Source: Pseudomonadales bacterium (GTDB lineage Bacteria > Pseudomonadota > Gammaproteobacteria > Pseudomonadales > Halieaceae). Taken from it: a stretch of DNA of 64,000 nucleotides. Where the stretch lies: the NCBI GenBank assembly GCA_024234735.1, contig JACKNV010000007.1, forward strand, positions 1-64,000, in the 5' to 3' direction. How positions within the stretch are numbered: the first letter of the stretch is position 1; each line of letters starts with the position of its first letter. The notes beneath the pieces are model-generated. The model did no database searches. It was not told the DNA's origin and saw only the letters and a list, made by a program, of their open reading frames with translations. Position numbers and translations under genes: made by a program. Below are positions 35,710-44,653 of this stretch, in pieces.

Positions 35710-37287
35710 CTAGACCCGGCTCGCCGCACCGGCAGCGCGCAATCGCGCCCGCAGGCCGCTGGCTGAGACCCGCAGGGCCAGGGCAGCGGCCTCAAGGTCA
35801 CCGCTGTTGGTCGCGAGGGTGTGCTGCAGCTCCGCCAGGGGCACCTGTTCGGCCAGCCGGTGTCGTGTTGACGCTTCGATCCGCCGATAGACGGCCTGCC
35901 GCGAAACACCAAGCTGTCGAGCGGTGCGGGCGACCTCGAATGCGCTGTCGCGCAGCGCGGCGGCGAACTCCTCCTCGCCAACCTGCTGCATGCGCCGCCC
36001 GGGGGAGCCCGCCGGCGGGTCCGATTTCGCCATCCGGGGATGGGTGAAGGCACGCAGGGCGCTGCCCACACTTTCTGGCACGACCAGAGCATCGCCACTG
36101 GCTACCATGATCTGGCCGACGAAATTGGCCAACTGGCGTATATTGCCGGGCCAGTGATAGCACAGGAACAGGTAAAACAGCTCACTCCACGCGGCGAGCC
36201 GGCGCCCGCCGCAGCGCGGGGACGGCAATTCCAGGGCAACCCCGGCCTCCTCGCGACAGGCAGCGAGATAGTGCAGCATCAACTCACCGATATCCTCGGG
36301 ATGCTCGCGCAGCGGCGCCAGGCGGATTTCACATCCTCCCAGCCGGTGCTTCAGGGCCGCCCTGAAACCGCATCCCTCGGCATCGATGTCTGTATCCGTC
36401 GCGGAAATAATGCGCACATCGGCACGCCGCACCGGGCCGCCGACCAACTGGATCTCGCGCTGCTGTAGCGCCCGCAGCAACTGGGGCTGCAGTTCCTGCG
36501 GGGTATCGCCGATCTCATCCAGAAACAGGCTGCCGCCTTCGGCCTGGGTAAAATAGCCGTCGGTGGCCTTGTGCGCACCGGTGAAGGCACCGCGGGCAGC
36601 GCCAAACAGGCTGGCCGCCGCCAGTCCCTGCGGAATAGCTGTCATATTGACACTGACCAGGGGGCCGTCGGCGCGCCTGCTGGCCCGGTGGATGGCAGTG
36701 GCGACCAGTTCCTTGCCGGTACCGGTTTCACCGCGAATCAGTACATCCATATCGCTGCCGGCAACCTGCTCGATGTGTTCCAACAGGTTGCTCATGTACC
36801 GACTACTGCCGCGCATGCCATGAGTGCGAGACGGGCGCGATGGCGCCTCGCCACACTGACCATAGCGCAGCAGCAACACCACGGCGTGCCCCATTAGCAG
36901 GGGAACACCGCGCTGCAACTGTTCACCGGTCAGGTACACCTCCCCTTCCAGTTCCCTTCCGGCCACACGACAGCGGCTGGAAGCCGGCAGACGCCGCAAC
37001 AGCAGGCCATCCCCCTCGGCCGACAGTGCCAATGCCTGCCGGCTGACATGCAGCTCCTCCAGTGGGCCCGGCTCTGTTTGCCCGTCGCGACCGAAGTCAG
37101 GACTGCGGCGCCCGAGGATCCAGGGCGAATCGCCTTCGCGCAGGCGAGGCAGCCAGGCACGCTCGCCGATACGCGCCGTCTGCGGGTGAAAGATGAGGGT
37201 GAGTGCCAGACGCCGGTCGGCATGGCGCTCGCCGAGGGTCGCCACCACCGATGGCAAGGTCAGCTCATTGTCATCCAGCACAGGCAT
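35710..37287 (-). CDS. FHA-domain sigma54-dependent transcription activator
   Basis: A 525-residue regulator. Residues about 20-150 look like an FHA phosphopeptide-binding domain (WILGRRSPDFG, EELHVSRQALAL). The AAA+ domain follows with Walker A GETGTGKE near residue 190, the sigma54-contacting GAFTGA near 235 and Walker B GGSLFLDEIGD near 255. The C-terminus has two helix-turn-helix-like Fis segments, VARTARQLGVSRQAVYRRIE and AAALALRVSASGLRARLR. It is probably controlled by the kinase next door through phosphothreonine binding. Confidence 0.9.
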   Translation of the reverse strand: MPVLDDNELTLPSVVATLGERHADRRLALTLIFHPQTARIGERAWLPRLREGDSPWILGRRSPDFGRDGQTEPGPLEELHVSRQALALSAEGDGLLLRRLPASSRCRVAGRELEGEVYLTGEQLQRGVPLLMGHAVVLLLRYGQCGEAPSRPSRTHGMRGSSRYMSNLLEHIEQVAGSDMDVLIRGETGTGKELVATAIHRASRRADGPLVSVNMTAIPQGLAAASLFGAARGAFTGAHKATDGYFTQAEGGSLFLDEIGDTPQELQPQLLRALQQREIQLVGGPVRRADVRIISATDTDIDAEGCGFRAALKHRLGGCEIRLAPLREHPEDIGELMLHYLAACREEAGVALELPSPRCGGRRLAAWSELFYLFLCYHWPGNIRQLANFVGQIMVASGDALVVPESVGSALRAFTHPRMAKSDPPAGSPGRRMQQVGEEEFAAALRDSAFEVARTARQLGVSRQAVYRRIEASTRHRLAEQVPLAELQHTLATNSGDLEAAALALRVSASGLRARLRAAGAASRV

Positions 37288-37380
37288 TGGGAACTCCGCG
37301 GCCGGCCATGTTATCGGAAATTGTTTGAGGCCCTTACGCCAAGCTTAGCAGCAATAGAAACTTTTGCAGCCCGCCGCACC

Positions 37381-38232
37381 TCACGACACCAATACCATCA
37401 GGGACAGCACCACGACCCAACACGCCGCACTGCGCGCCAACAGGCTGCCCAGTTCACGATTCTGTGCCGCTGCCAGGGCACTGAAATCGGTGTCCCCGGT
37501 GCCGTCGGCCGGGGTATCGGCATCCAGCGCCGCAAACGCAACGGCAGACAACACCTCTGGTGCCTGCCGGGAGATATCCTGCAAGCCTGCCACCAGGGCC
37601 GCGCGACTGCCGAGAAAATCGCCGGTAAGAGCAAAAGTCGCGCTCAACAGCCGGGCCGGCACCCAGTCGACATAAAACAGACAGCGCTCCCGCTGTTGCG
37701 CACCGAACCCATCACTAGACAACTGCAACAAGCGATACGCCACCGCACCGGCCGGCCCCAGTATCGCGAAGTAAAACACGACGGCAAACCAGCGCTGGAA
37801 CCCCTCGTAAAGCAGCGCGCGCTGCACCAGCAGGTGCACCTCGGCCGCGGACTGGGGATTCCCGTCCCGCTCGCCCCAGGCATATACCTGGCTCGCCTCC
37901 AGATAGGCCGCCTCGAAATCGCCACTGAAGGCATGGGCCCGGTAACGGCCCATCGCGGCCTGGAAATCCCCACGCCCGAAGGCGTACAGGAGCCCGAGCG
38001 CCGCCAGGGCTATCCACAGCAAACCGAACAGGACAGGGGCTGCCAGTTGCAGCACGAACGCCACCAGCAGCGCCGGCGGCAACACCAGCAGGACAAGTCC
38101 AGGGGTGCCGGACAGGCCGGTGCCCAGCAGCAAAGACTGCCAGTTGCCGAACCAGCCATCGCGATGCACACGCTCGGCAGTACCCCAGAACTGCAACAGT
38201 CCGATAGCGATCATGCCCGCGAGAAACAACAT
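37381..38232 (-). CDS. ampE: AmpE-like inner-membrane protein
   Basis: A 283-residue membrane protein related to CobD/CbiB and AmpE, with the AmpE-like YVDWVPARLLSATFALTGDF near residue 205. AmpE is encoded beside ampD in Pseudomonas and enterobacteria and has a minor role in beta-lactam induction. It overlaps the ampD stop by one base. Confidence 0.88.
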   Translation of the reverse strand: MLFLAGMIAIGLLQFWGTAERVHRDGWFGNWQSLLLGTGLSGTPGLVLLVLPPALLVAFVLQLAAPVLFGLLWIALAALGLLYAFGRGDFQAAMGRYRAHAFSGDFEAAYLEASQVYAWGERDGNPQSAAEVHLLVQRALLYEGFQRWFAVVFYFAILGPAGAVAYRLLQLSSDGFGAQQRERCLFYVDWVPARLLSATFALTGDFLGSRAALVAGLQDISRQAPEVLSAVAFAALDADTPADGTGDTDFSALAAAQNRELGSLLARSAACWVVVLSLMVLVS

Positions 38233-38816
38233 CAGCTCACTCCTTGCTGCACCAACAGGCGCCGGTATCTTGCCCAGTCGAAACAGGGCCCGGGGTCGGT
38301 CTTCCTTCCTGGTGCAATATCGCTGTGACCCACGATGCGGTCATTGCCGATAGCGGGGTAGCGGTGCTGCAGTAACGCGGTCACGGCAGCAAGTACAGTG
38401 TACTGCACATCGGTAAAGGGGATGTAGTCGGTACCCTCAAGCTCTATACCGATACTGTAATCATTGCAGTTGCCGCGGCCGTCAAAACTGGACAGCCCGG
38501 CATGCCAGGCGCGTTGCCCGAAATCCACGAACTGCACCAGTTGGCCGGAGCGCTCGATCAGCAGATGGGCCGACACCTGGGCACCGCGAATCTCCGTGAA
38601 GAAAGGATGCTCGTCCCAGTCCAGGCAATTGGTAAACAGGCGCTCGATGCTGTTACCGCCGAACTGCCCCGGTGGCAGGGAAATATTGTGGATGACCAGC
38701 AACTCCGGGATACAAGCCGCGGGTCGCACTCCGAAATTGGGCGAAGGCACCCGCCGGGCCTGCCTGAGCCAGCCCCCTTCCAGCGTGTACTCCCGCTCAA
38801 CCTGTGCCATTGCCAT
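38232..38816 (-). CDS. ampD: 1,6-anhydro-N-acetylmuramyl-L-alanine amidase
   Basis: A 194-residue cytosolic zinc amidase that recycles anhydromuropeptides. Zn ligands are His43 (LLVIHNISLPPG), a His near 165 and Asp in GHSDIAPGRKTDPG. Loss of AmpD derepresses AmpC in other bacteria (family knowledge). The gene is divergent from nadC, as in Pseudomonas. Confidence 0.96.
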   Translation of the reverse strand: MAMAQVEREYTLEGGWLRQARRVPSPNFGVRPAACIPELLVIHNISLPPGQFGGNSIERLFTNCLDWDEHPFFTEIRGAQVSAHLLIERSGQLVQFVDFGQRAWHAGLSSFDGRGNCNDYSIGIELEGTDYIPFTDVQYTVLAAVTALLQHRYPAIGNDRIVGHSDIAPGRKTDPGPCFDWARYRRLLVQQGVS

Positions 38817-38880
38817 GCCCTATCATAGTCGAGAGTCGGCCGCCGGCTCAATCGGGTGCCGGCCGTGCACCGCGTCGCCA

Positions 38881-38910
38881 TTAACAGGTAAGCGCGGGAA
38901 CTGCTACAAT
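38881..38910 (+). promoter_or_regulatory. Candidate sigma70 promoter of nadC
   Basis: TTAACA (38881-38886) and TACAAT (38905-38910) are spaced by 18 bases. Transcription would begin near 38917, a short way before the nadC start. Confidence 0.45.
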
Positions 38911-38932
38911 CGCCGCCCCTAAGCCAGCGCGC

Positions 38933-39799
38933 GTGACCCAGCCCATGATCGATACCAACCCCCACCACTCAGCGCCGGGCGCCGACACGATCCTGGCCAA
39001 CGTGAGGGCCGCCCTGGAGGAAGACATAGGTGGCGGCGATATCACCGCGGCCCTGATTCCCGCGGACGCGATGGCCATTGCCAGGGTCATCAGCCGGGAG
39101 GATGGCGTGCAGTGTGGCCGCCCCTGGGTTGAGCAGGTGTTCGCTGAAGTCGACCCCAGCATCACCCTGCAATGGGTAGCCAGCGACGGCAGCCCCATCA
39201 GTGCCGGCGATACCCTGTTTACGGCCAGTGGCCCGGCGCGGGGCCTGTTGACCGCGGAACGCTGCGCGCTGAATTTTCTGCAGTTGTTGTCGGGCACGGC
39301 GACCGCCTGCCGCCGCTACGCCGACCTGGTGGCGGACACATCGGTCAAACTGCTGGATACCCGCAAGACCATACCGGGACTGCGCGCCGCCCAGAAATAC
39401 GCGGTGGCCTGCGGTGGCTGCTACAACCATCGCATGGGCCTGTTTGACGCCTTCCTGATCAAGGAGAACCACATCAAAGCCTGTGGCGGGATCGCCGAGG
39501 CAGTGGCGGTGGCGCGCGCATCGGCACCGGGCAAGCCGGTTGAGGTGGAAGTGGAAAGTCCCGAGGAACTGGAACAGGCTCTGGCAGCCGGCTGTGACCG
39601 GGTCATGCTGGATAACTTCACCCTGGCGCAGATGGCTGAGGCGGTTGCGCGCACCGCCGGCGCGGTGGAGTTGGAGGCCTCGGGTAACGTCACCGACCAG
39701 ACGCTGCGGGCTATTGCCGAAACCGGGGTCGATTACATCTCGATCGGCGCACTGACCAAGGACTGCAAGGCGCTGGACCTGTCGATGCGCCTGTTATAG
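38933..39799 (+). CDS. nadC: Nicotinate-nucleotide pyrophosphorylase (quinolinate type)
   Basis: A 288-residue enzyme converting quinolinate and PRPP to nicotinate mononucleotide in NAD synthesis. Key motifs are DTRKTIPGLRAAQKYAV near residue 140 and KENHIKACGG near 178. The gene starts at GTG 38933 or ATG 38945; neither has a clear ribosome site. It sits divergently from ampD as in Pseudomonas. Confidence 0.95.
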   Translation: MTQPMIDTNPHHSAPGADTILANVRAALEEDIGGGDITAALIPADAMAIARVISREDGVQCGRPWVEQVFAEVDPSITLQWVASDGSPISAGDTLFTASGPARGLLTAERCALNFLQLLSGTATACRRYADLVADTSVKLLDTRKTIPGLRAAQKYAVACGGCYNHRMGLFDAFLIKENHIKACGGIAEAVAVARASAPGKPVEVEVESPEELEQALAAGCDRVMLDNFTLAQMAEAVARTAGAVELEASGNVTDQTLRAIAETGVDYISIGALTKDCKALDLSMRLL

Positions 39800-39831
39800 C
39801 TGGATAGCCCTGGCTAAGCGCGGTGCGACTG

Positions 39832-40311
39832 TTACAGCAATGCCTGTTTGCTGACGATCACGCCATTGTTGTCAGCGTAGACGTAATCTCCCGGCTCTAT
39901 ACGCACACCGCCGAAGGCAATGGCCACATCGCGCTGGCCTACTCCCAGTTTCTCGGTTTTCAACGGGCAGCGGCCCAGCGCCTGTACCCCTATGGCGGTT
40001 GCGGCGATCTCGTCCACATCCCGCACGGCGCCGTTGATCACCAGACCGGCCCAGCCATTGTCGGCCGCCTGGGCCGCCAGCATATCTCCCAGCAGGGCAT
40101 GGCGCAGGGAGCCACCGCCATCCACCACGATAACCCGGCCCCCGCCGGGCTCGCCGACGCAGGCCTTAACCAGGGAATTGTCCTCATGACACTTGATGGT
40201 CACCGCGGGGCCGCCAAACTGCTTGATGGCGCCGAAACTGGTGAACTGCAGCTCCACGGCCAGGGCCTCCGGGTGCGCATCGGTGAGGTCGGGGGTCGAT
40301 AGCGTGCTCAT
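39832..40311 (-). CDS. rraA: RraA-family protein
   Basis: A 159-residue protein with the RraA core GDMLAAQAADNGWAGLVING near residue 75 and AVRDVDEI just after. RraA binds and inhibits RNase E; the same fold also serves as 4-hydroxy-4-methyl-2-oxoglutarate aldolase. The ATG MSTLSTPDLTDAHP matches the family start, so the longer upstream frame is rejected. Divergent from the LysR gene. Confidence 0.92.
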   Translation of the reverse strand: MSTLSTPDLTDAHPEALAVELQFTSFGAIKQFGGPAVTIKCHEDNSLVKACVGEPGGGRVIVVDGGGSLRHALLGDMLAAQAADNGWAGLVINGAVRDVDEIAATAIGVQALGRCPLKTEKLGVGQRDVAIAFGGVRIEPGDYVYADNNGVIVSKQALL

Positions 40312-40351
40312 GGCAGTATTCTCATAGTCTGCGGACGGAAACGTATAGTCA

Positions 40352-40379
40352 TTGGCAATTGTAGATACCGGGGTATAAT
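40352..40379 (+). promoter_or_regulatory. Sigma70 promoter of the LysR gene
   Basis: TTGGCA (40352-40357) and TATAAT (40374-40379) are 16 bases apart. The -10 box lies inside a small inverted repeat (GGGGTATAATTCCCC), which may be an operator. Confidence 0.7.
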
Positions 40380-40435
40380 TCCCCCAATCAATAGACGGTA
40401 TTCCCATCATTCTCTGCATGAATATGGAGTAAACC

Positions 40436-41392
40436 CTGAACCTGAATCGCATCGATCTCAACCTGCTGGTGTACCTGGACGCCCTGCTGCGGGAGCGCAA
40501 TGTCACCCAGGCCGCCAACCAGTTGAACCTTTCCCAACCGGCGATGAGCAATGGCCTGCGTCGCCTCCGGGAATTGTTCGACGACCCCCTGCTGGTGCGC
40601 ACCAGCGAGGGTATGACCCCCACGGAACGCGCCCTGGAACTGGAACCCGTGGTGCGCGAAGTGCTCACCGCAATCGATCGGGCAGTGCAACCGCGCTCGG
40701 AATTCGACGCCAGACACGCCCAGCGGGTGTTCCGGATCATGGCCAGCGACTACGCCGAATCCACGCTGCTGCCCAGCGTGTTGGGGAAGTTGCGTACCCT
40801 GGCACCCGGCTTGACGCTGGACATCATGACACCCAGCGACGTCAGTTTCCTGGACGTCGAGCGCGGCAAGGTCGACATGGTCATCAACCGCTTCGATTCC
40901 ATGCCGCAGTCGTTCCACCAGATTCACCTGTGGGACGACAGCTTCACCTGCGTGCTGAGCCCGGAAAATCCGGTCCTCGAAAACTTTACCCTGGAAAACT
41001 ACCTGCAGGCCAACCATGTCTGGGTGAGCAAGACCGGCATGGGCATCGGCGTCGGCGTCAATCCCGACGACGTGCAGCGCCTGGGATGGGTGGACGTGGC
41101 CCTGAACAAACTGGGCAAAAAACGCCAGATCAGGGTATTCACCCGTCATTACCAGGCTGCCATGACCCTGGCGGAGCAGAATGACCTCATCGTCACCCTG
41201 CCCACCCGCGCCGCCCTGCTCAAGCGCAACAACCCGCGGGTGGTGTTGCGGGAGCCGCCCCTGGAGATCCCGCCACTGGAGTTGAAAATGGCCTGGAGCC
41301 CCCTGCTGCAACACAACCCGGCCAACAGGTGGCTGCGCAAGCTGATCGTGGACACCGCCAGGGAACTGGACGGGCAGGCGCCCACTCTCTAG
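40436..41392 (+). CDS. LysR-family regulator, apparent CTG start
   Basis: A 318-residue LysR regulator. The family N-terminus NLNRIDLNLLVYLDALLRER is reached only by starting at CTG 40436; codons 40418-40432 upstream read ATG AAT ATG GAG TAA, a stop in the same frame. GGAG at 40426-40429 stands about 6 bases before the CTG, an ideal spacing. The helix-turn-helix is NVTQAANQLNLSQPAMSNGL; the rest is a substrate-binding-like domain. It precedes malate synthase G on the same strand, a probable target. Confidence 0.87.
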   Translation: MNLNRIDLNLLVYLDALLRERNVTQAANQLNLSQPAMSNGLRRLRELFDDPLLVRTSEGMTPTERALELEPVVREVLTAIDRAVQPRSEFDARHAQRVFRIMASDYAESTLLPSVLGKLRTLAPGLTLDIMTPSDVSFLDVERGKVDMVINRFDSMPQSFHQIHLWDDSFTCVLSPENPVLENFTLENYLQANHVWVSKTGMGIGVGVNPDDVQRLGWVDVALNKLGKKRQIRVFTRHYQAAMTLAEQNDLIVTLPTRAALLKRNNPRVVLREPPLEIPPLELKMAWSPLLQHNPANRWLRKLIVDTARELDGQAPTL

Positions 41393-41436
41393 CCCTACCC
41401 AAAACATTCACAGATCAAATGGTCGCGATAAAAACG

Positions 41437-41454
41437 ATAAATTAGCTAAATTAT
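41437..41454 (+). promoter_or_regulatory. Near-perfect palindrome before glcB, candidate LysR operator
   Basis: ATAAATTAGCTAAATTAT pairs at eight of nine positions around a central AG|CT. It lies in the AT-rich gap between the LysR gene and glcB, about 75 bases before the glcB start. Size and position suit a regulator site; no binding data. Confidence 0.45.
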
Positions 41455-41529
41455 AGGCCCAGGCCTAGACTCTTGCGCCAATATTGCTATTTCCCCCACT
41501 GCGGCGACACACTCACGAGGAAGCTCACC

Positions 41530-43710
41530 ATGACTGATCGAATCCAGCGCGGCGGCCTGCAGATCTCCCCGGTTCTTTGCGAACTGCTCGAGAATGAGAT
41601 CGCGCCCGGCACCGGCATCTCGCCGCAGCACTTCTGGCAGGCACTGGAAGCCATCGTCGAGGAACTGGGGCCGCGCAACCGCGAACTGCTGCAGATCCGC
41701 GAAGACATCCAGGCAAAAATCGACGCCTGGCACTGCGCCCATCCCGGTGCGAATTACGACCGCAAAGCCTACAAGGCCTTTCTGGAGGAGATCGGCTACC
41801 TGTTGCCGGAAGGGGAAGACTTTGCCATCACTACTGAAAATGTCGACGAGGAAGTCGCCACCCTGGCCGGCCCCCAGTTGGTGGTACCGGTGATGAACGC
41901 GCGCTACGCCCTGAATGCGGCCAATGCCCGCTGGGGCAGCCTGTACGATGCGCTGTATGGCACCGATGTCATCTCCGAGGAAGGCGGGGCGGAACGCGGC
42001 GGCGCCTACAACCCGGTGCGCGGGGCGCATGTCATCGCCTTCGCCCGGGACTTTCTCAACCAGCACTGCCCGTTGGCCACGGGCGACCACAGCGCCGCCA
42101 CTGCCTACCGGGTGATCGACGGGCAGCTGCAGGTCACCCTGTCCGACGGCGGCAGCAGCGGCCTGCAGGCACCGGACCAGCTGCGCGGCTATAGCGGAGC
42201 GGCGGATTCCCCTGCCAGCGTCCTGCTGCGCCACAATGGCCTGCACATCGAAATCCAGATAGATCCGGCCAGCCCCATTGGCGCCGGCGATGCGGCGGGG
42301 ATCAAGGACGTGGTCCTGGAGGCGGCGCTGACCACCATCCAGGACTGCGAGGACTCCGTGGCGGCGGTGGATGCCGAGGACAAGGCGCTGGTGTACCGCA
42401 ACTGGCTGGGACTCATGCGCGGCGATCTGGCGGATACCTTTGCCAAGGGCGGCAAGACAGTCAGCCGCACCCTCAACAACGACCGTCGCTTTACCGCGGC
42501 GGATGGCAGCGAACTGGTATTGCCCGGCAGAAGCCTCATGTTCGTGCGCAACGTCGGGCACCTGATGACCAACAACGCGGTGCTGGACAAGGCCGGCGAG
42601 GAGATTCCGGAGGGCATCATGGACGGCCTGTTCACCGCCCTGATCGCCCTGCACGACCTGCGCAAGGACGCCGGTGCGGCCCGCAATTCACGCCGCGGCA
42701 GTGTCTACATCGTCAAGCCCAAGATGCACGGCCCGGACGAAGTGGCGTTTGCCTGCACCCTGTTCGAGCGTATCGAAGACGCCCTGGGCATGGCCCGCAA
42801 CACCCTGAAAATGGGCATCATGGACGAGGAGCGGCGCACTACGGTCAACCTGAAGGAGTGTATCCGGGTTGCCCGGGAGCGGCTGGTGTTCATCAACACC
42901 GGCTTCCTGGACCGCACCGGCGACGAGATCCACACCAGCATGGAAGCAGGCGCCATGACCCCCAAGGGCGCCATGAAGCAGGAGCCCTGGATCAACGCCT
43001 ACGAGGACTGGAACGTGGACATCGGCCTGCACTGCGGCCTGCTGGGGCGCGCCCAGATCGGCAAGGGTATGTGGGCCATGCCCGATCTCATGGCGGACAT
43101 GCTCAAGAACAAGATCGGCCACCCCCGGGCCGGGGCCAGCACCGCCTGGGTACCCTCCCCCACAGCGGCCACCCTGCATGCCATCCACTACCACCAGGTG
43201 GATGTCGCGGCGCGCCAGCAGGAGCTCATGCAGCGCCAGCGCGCCTCCCTGGACGCCATCCTGCAAATTCCCCTGAAGGGTGCCAGCGGCCTCAGCGAAG
43301 CGGATATCCAGCGGGAACTGGACAACAATGCCCAGGGCATTCTCGGCTACGTGGTGCGCTGGGTCGACCAGGGTGTCGGCTGTTCCAAGGTGCCCGACAT
43401 CAATCATGTGGGGCTGATGGAAGACCGCGCCACCCTGCGCATTTCCAGCCAGCACATCGCCAACTGGCTGCGCCACGGGGTGTGCAGCGAGGCGCAGGTG
43501 CGCGCGACCCTGGAGCGCATGGCCGAGGTGGTGGACCAGCAAAACGCAGGCGACCCCAACTACCGCAACATGGCGCCTGATTTCACCGGCAGTATCGCCT
43601 TCCAGGCAGCCTGTGACCTGGTCTTTCTGGGGCGCGAGCAGCCCAGCGGCTATACCGAACCGGTGTTGCACGCCCGGCGCCGGGAGGCAAAGCGGGCCAA
43701 CGCTTCCTGA
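41530..43710 (+). CDS. glcB: Malate synthase G
   Basis: A 726-residue enzyme condensing glyoxylate with acetyl-CoA to malate. It has the full-length G-isoform layout, with motifs such as TTIQDCEDSVAAVDAEDK near residue 280, KMHGPDEVAFACTLFERIE near 400 and the C-terminal domain SAAT-type region. GAGGAA stands 8 bases before the ATG. No isocitrate lyase or glycolate oxidase is present in the window, so glyoxylate source is unknown; the LysR gene upstream may control it. Confidence 0.97.
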   Translation: MTDRIQRGGLQISPVLCELLENEIAPGTGISPQHFWQALEAIVEELGPRNRELLQIREDIQAKIDAWHCAHPGANYDRKAYKAFLEEIGYLLPEGEDFAITTENVDEEVATLAGPQLVVPVMNARYALNAANARWGSLYDALYGTDVISEEGGAERGGAYNPVRGAHVIAFARDFLNQHCPLATGDHSAATAYRVIDGQLQVTLSDGGSSGLQAPDQLRGYSGAADSPASVLLRHNGLHIEIQIDPASPIGAGDAAGIKDVVLEAALTTIQDCEDSVAAVDAEDKALVYRNWLGLMRGDLADTFAKGGKTVSRTLNNDRRFTAADGSELVLPGRSLMFVRNVGHLMTNNAVLDKAGEEIPEGIMDGLFTALIALHDLRKDAGAARNSRRGSVYIVKPKMHGPDEVAFACTLFERIEDALGMARNTLKMGIMDEERRTTVNLKECIRVARERLVFINTGFLDRTGDEIHTSMEAGAMTPKGAMKQEPWINAYEDWNVDIGLHCGLLGRAQIGKGMWAMPDLMADMLKNKIGHPRAGASTAWVPSPTAATLHAIHYHQVDVAARQQELMQRQRASLDAILQIPLKGASGLSEADIQRELDNNAQGILGYVVRWVDQGVGCSKVPDINHVGLMEDRATLRISSQHIANWLRHGVCSEAQVRATLERMAEVVDQQNAGDPNYRNMAPDFTGSIAFQAACDLVFLGREQPSGYTEPVLHARRREAKRANAS

Positions 43711-43752
43711 ATCAGGTGCGCCGGGGGTGGCGCAAAGTACTCACCTCCGGTA

Positions 43753-43769
43753 TCAGGGCCGCTCCCTGA
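43753..43769. terminator. Small hairpin between convergent glcB and glycosyltransferase genes
   Basis: TCAGGG (43753-43758) and CCCTGA (43764-43769) form a 6-bp stem with a 5-base loop. There is no T-run on either side, so termination by this hairpin is uncertain. Confidence 0.25.
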
Positions 43770-43774
43770 CGGGC

Positions 43775-44647
43775 TTACTCATGGCCGGGGTCGGACTCCT
43801 TGTACTGCAAGTTGGTGAGCTGCTCCGCCAGCAACCCCATCAGGAACACGATGATACCCGCCAGGATCAGCAGGGTGGACATATTGGAGAAGCGCCAGGT
43901 CCCGGTTGACAGCGTCGAGATCAGGTAGTTGAAAAAGCCCAGGCCCGAGATCAGCAACGCCATGGGAAAATACACCTTGAGCGGTGAATACAGGGTGCCG
44001 ATCTTGAAAATGATCAGGAAGAAACGCACCCCGTCGCGCACCAGGTTGATGTGGCTGCTGCCTATCCGCGGCGCCACCGCAATCGGCACGAACCCCACCG
44101 AATACCCGGCCCGGAAAAACGCCATCGTCGAGGTAGTGGGGTAACTGAAGCCGTTGGGCAGCAGGTAAAGAAACTCGAGGAACTTGTGGCGTTTTACGCA
44201 GCGAAAGCCCGAGGTGAGATCGGGAATCTCGCGGTTGACCATCCAGCCTGCCAGCTTGTTGTACAGGTTATTGGCGCTCCAGCGGGCGATATTGGCCTGT
44301 GAGGACAGGCCGCTGCGGGCGCCCACCACCAGGTCGTAGCCCTCCTCCATGCGGTACAACAGGCGTTCGATATCAGCGGGATCGTGCTGGCCGTCACCGT
44401 CCATGAACACGATGTAATCGCCCCTGGCGGCCCTGGCACCGGTCTTGATGGCGGCCCCATTACCCTTTGAATAGGGGTGGGAGATCGCCTTCACGCCGGC
44501 TTCCCGACAGACCTCGACCGTGGCATCGGTGGAGCCGTCGTCCACGACGATGATCTCCGCTTCCGGATACAGTTGGCGCAGTTTCGGCAGAAACGTTGCC
44601 AGCCCCTCCTGTTCGTTCTTGGCCGGGATGACAATGGACAGATTCAA
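43775..44647 (-). CDS. Polyprenyl-phosphate glycosyltransferase (GT2, DPM1-like)
   Basis: A 290-residue GT2 enzyme. The N-terminal Rossmann domain has VIPAKNEQEGL, VVDDGSTD near residue 35 and the metal motif MDGDGQHDP (Asp83, Asp85). Two membrane helices form the C-terminus (about residues 220-275). Such enzymes transfer a sugar from a nucleotide donor to undecaprenyl phosphate at the inner membrane. Its neighbours are two GT-C-like proteins and a pilin gene, so it probably makes their lipid-linked sugar donor. Confidence 0.88.
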   Translation of the reverse strand: MNLSIVIPAKNEQEGLATFLPKLRQLYPEAEIIVVDDGSTDATVEVCREAGVKAISHPYSKGNGAAIKTGARAARGDYIVFMDGDGQHDPADIERLLYRMEEGYDLVVGARSGLSSQANIARWSANNLYNKLAGWMVNREIPDLTSGFRCVKRHKFLEFLYLLPNGFSYPTTSTMAFFRAGYSVGFVPIAVAPRIGSSHINLVRDGVRFFLIIFKIGTLYSPLKVYFPMALLISGLGFFNYLISTLSTGTWRFSNMSTLLILAGIIVFLMGLLAEQLTNLQYKESDPGHE

Positions 44648-44653
44648 GGTCTG

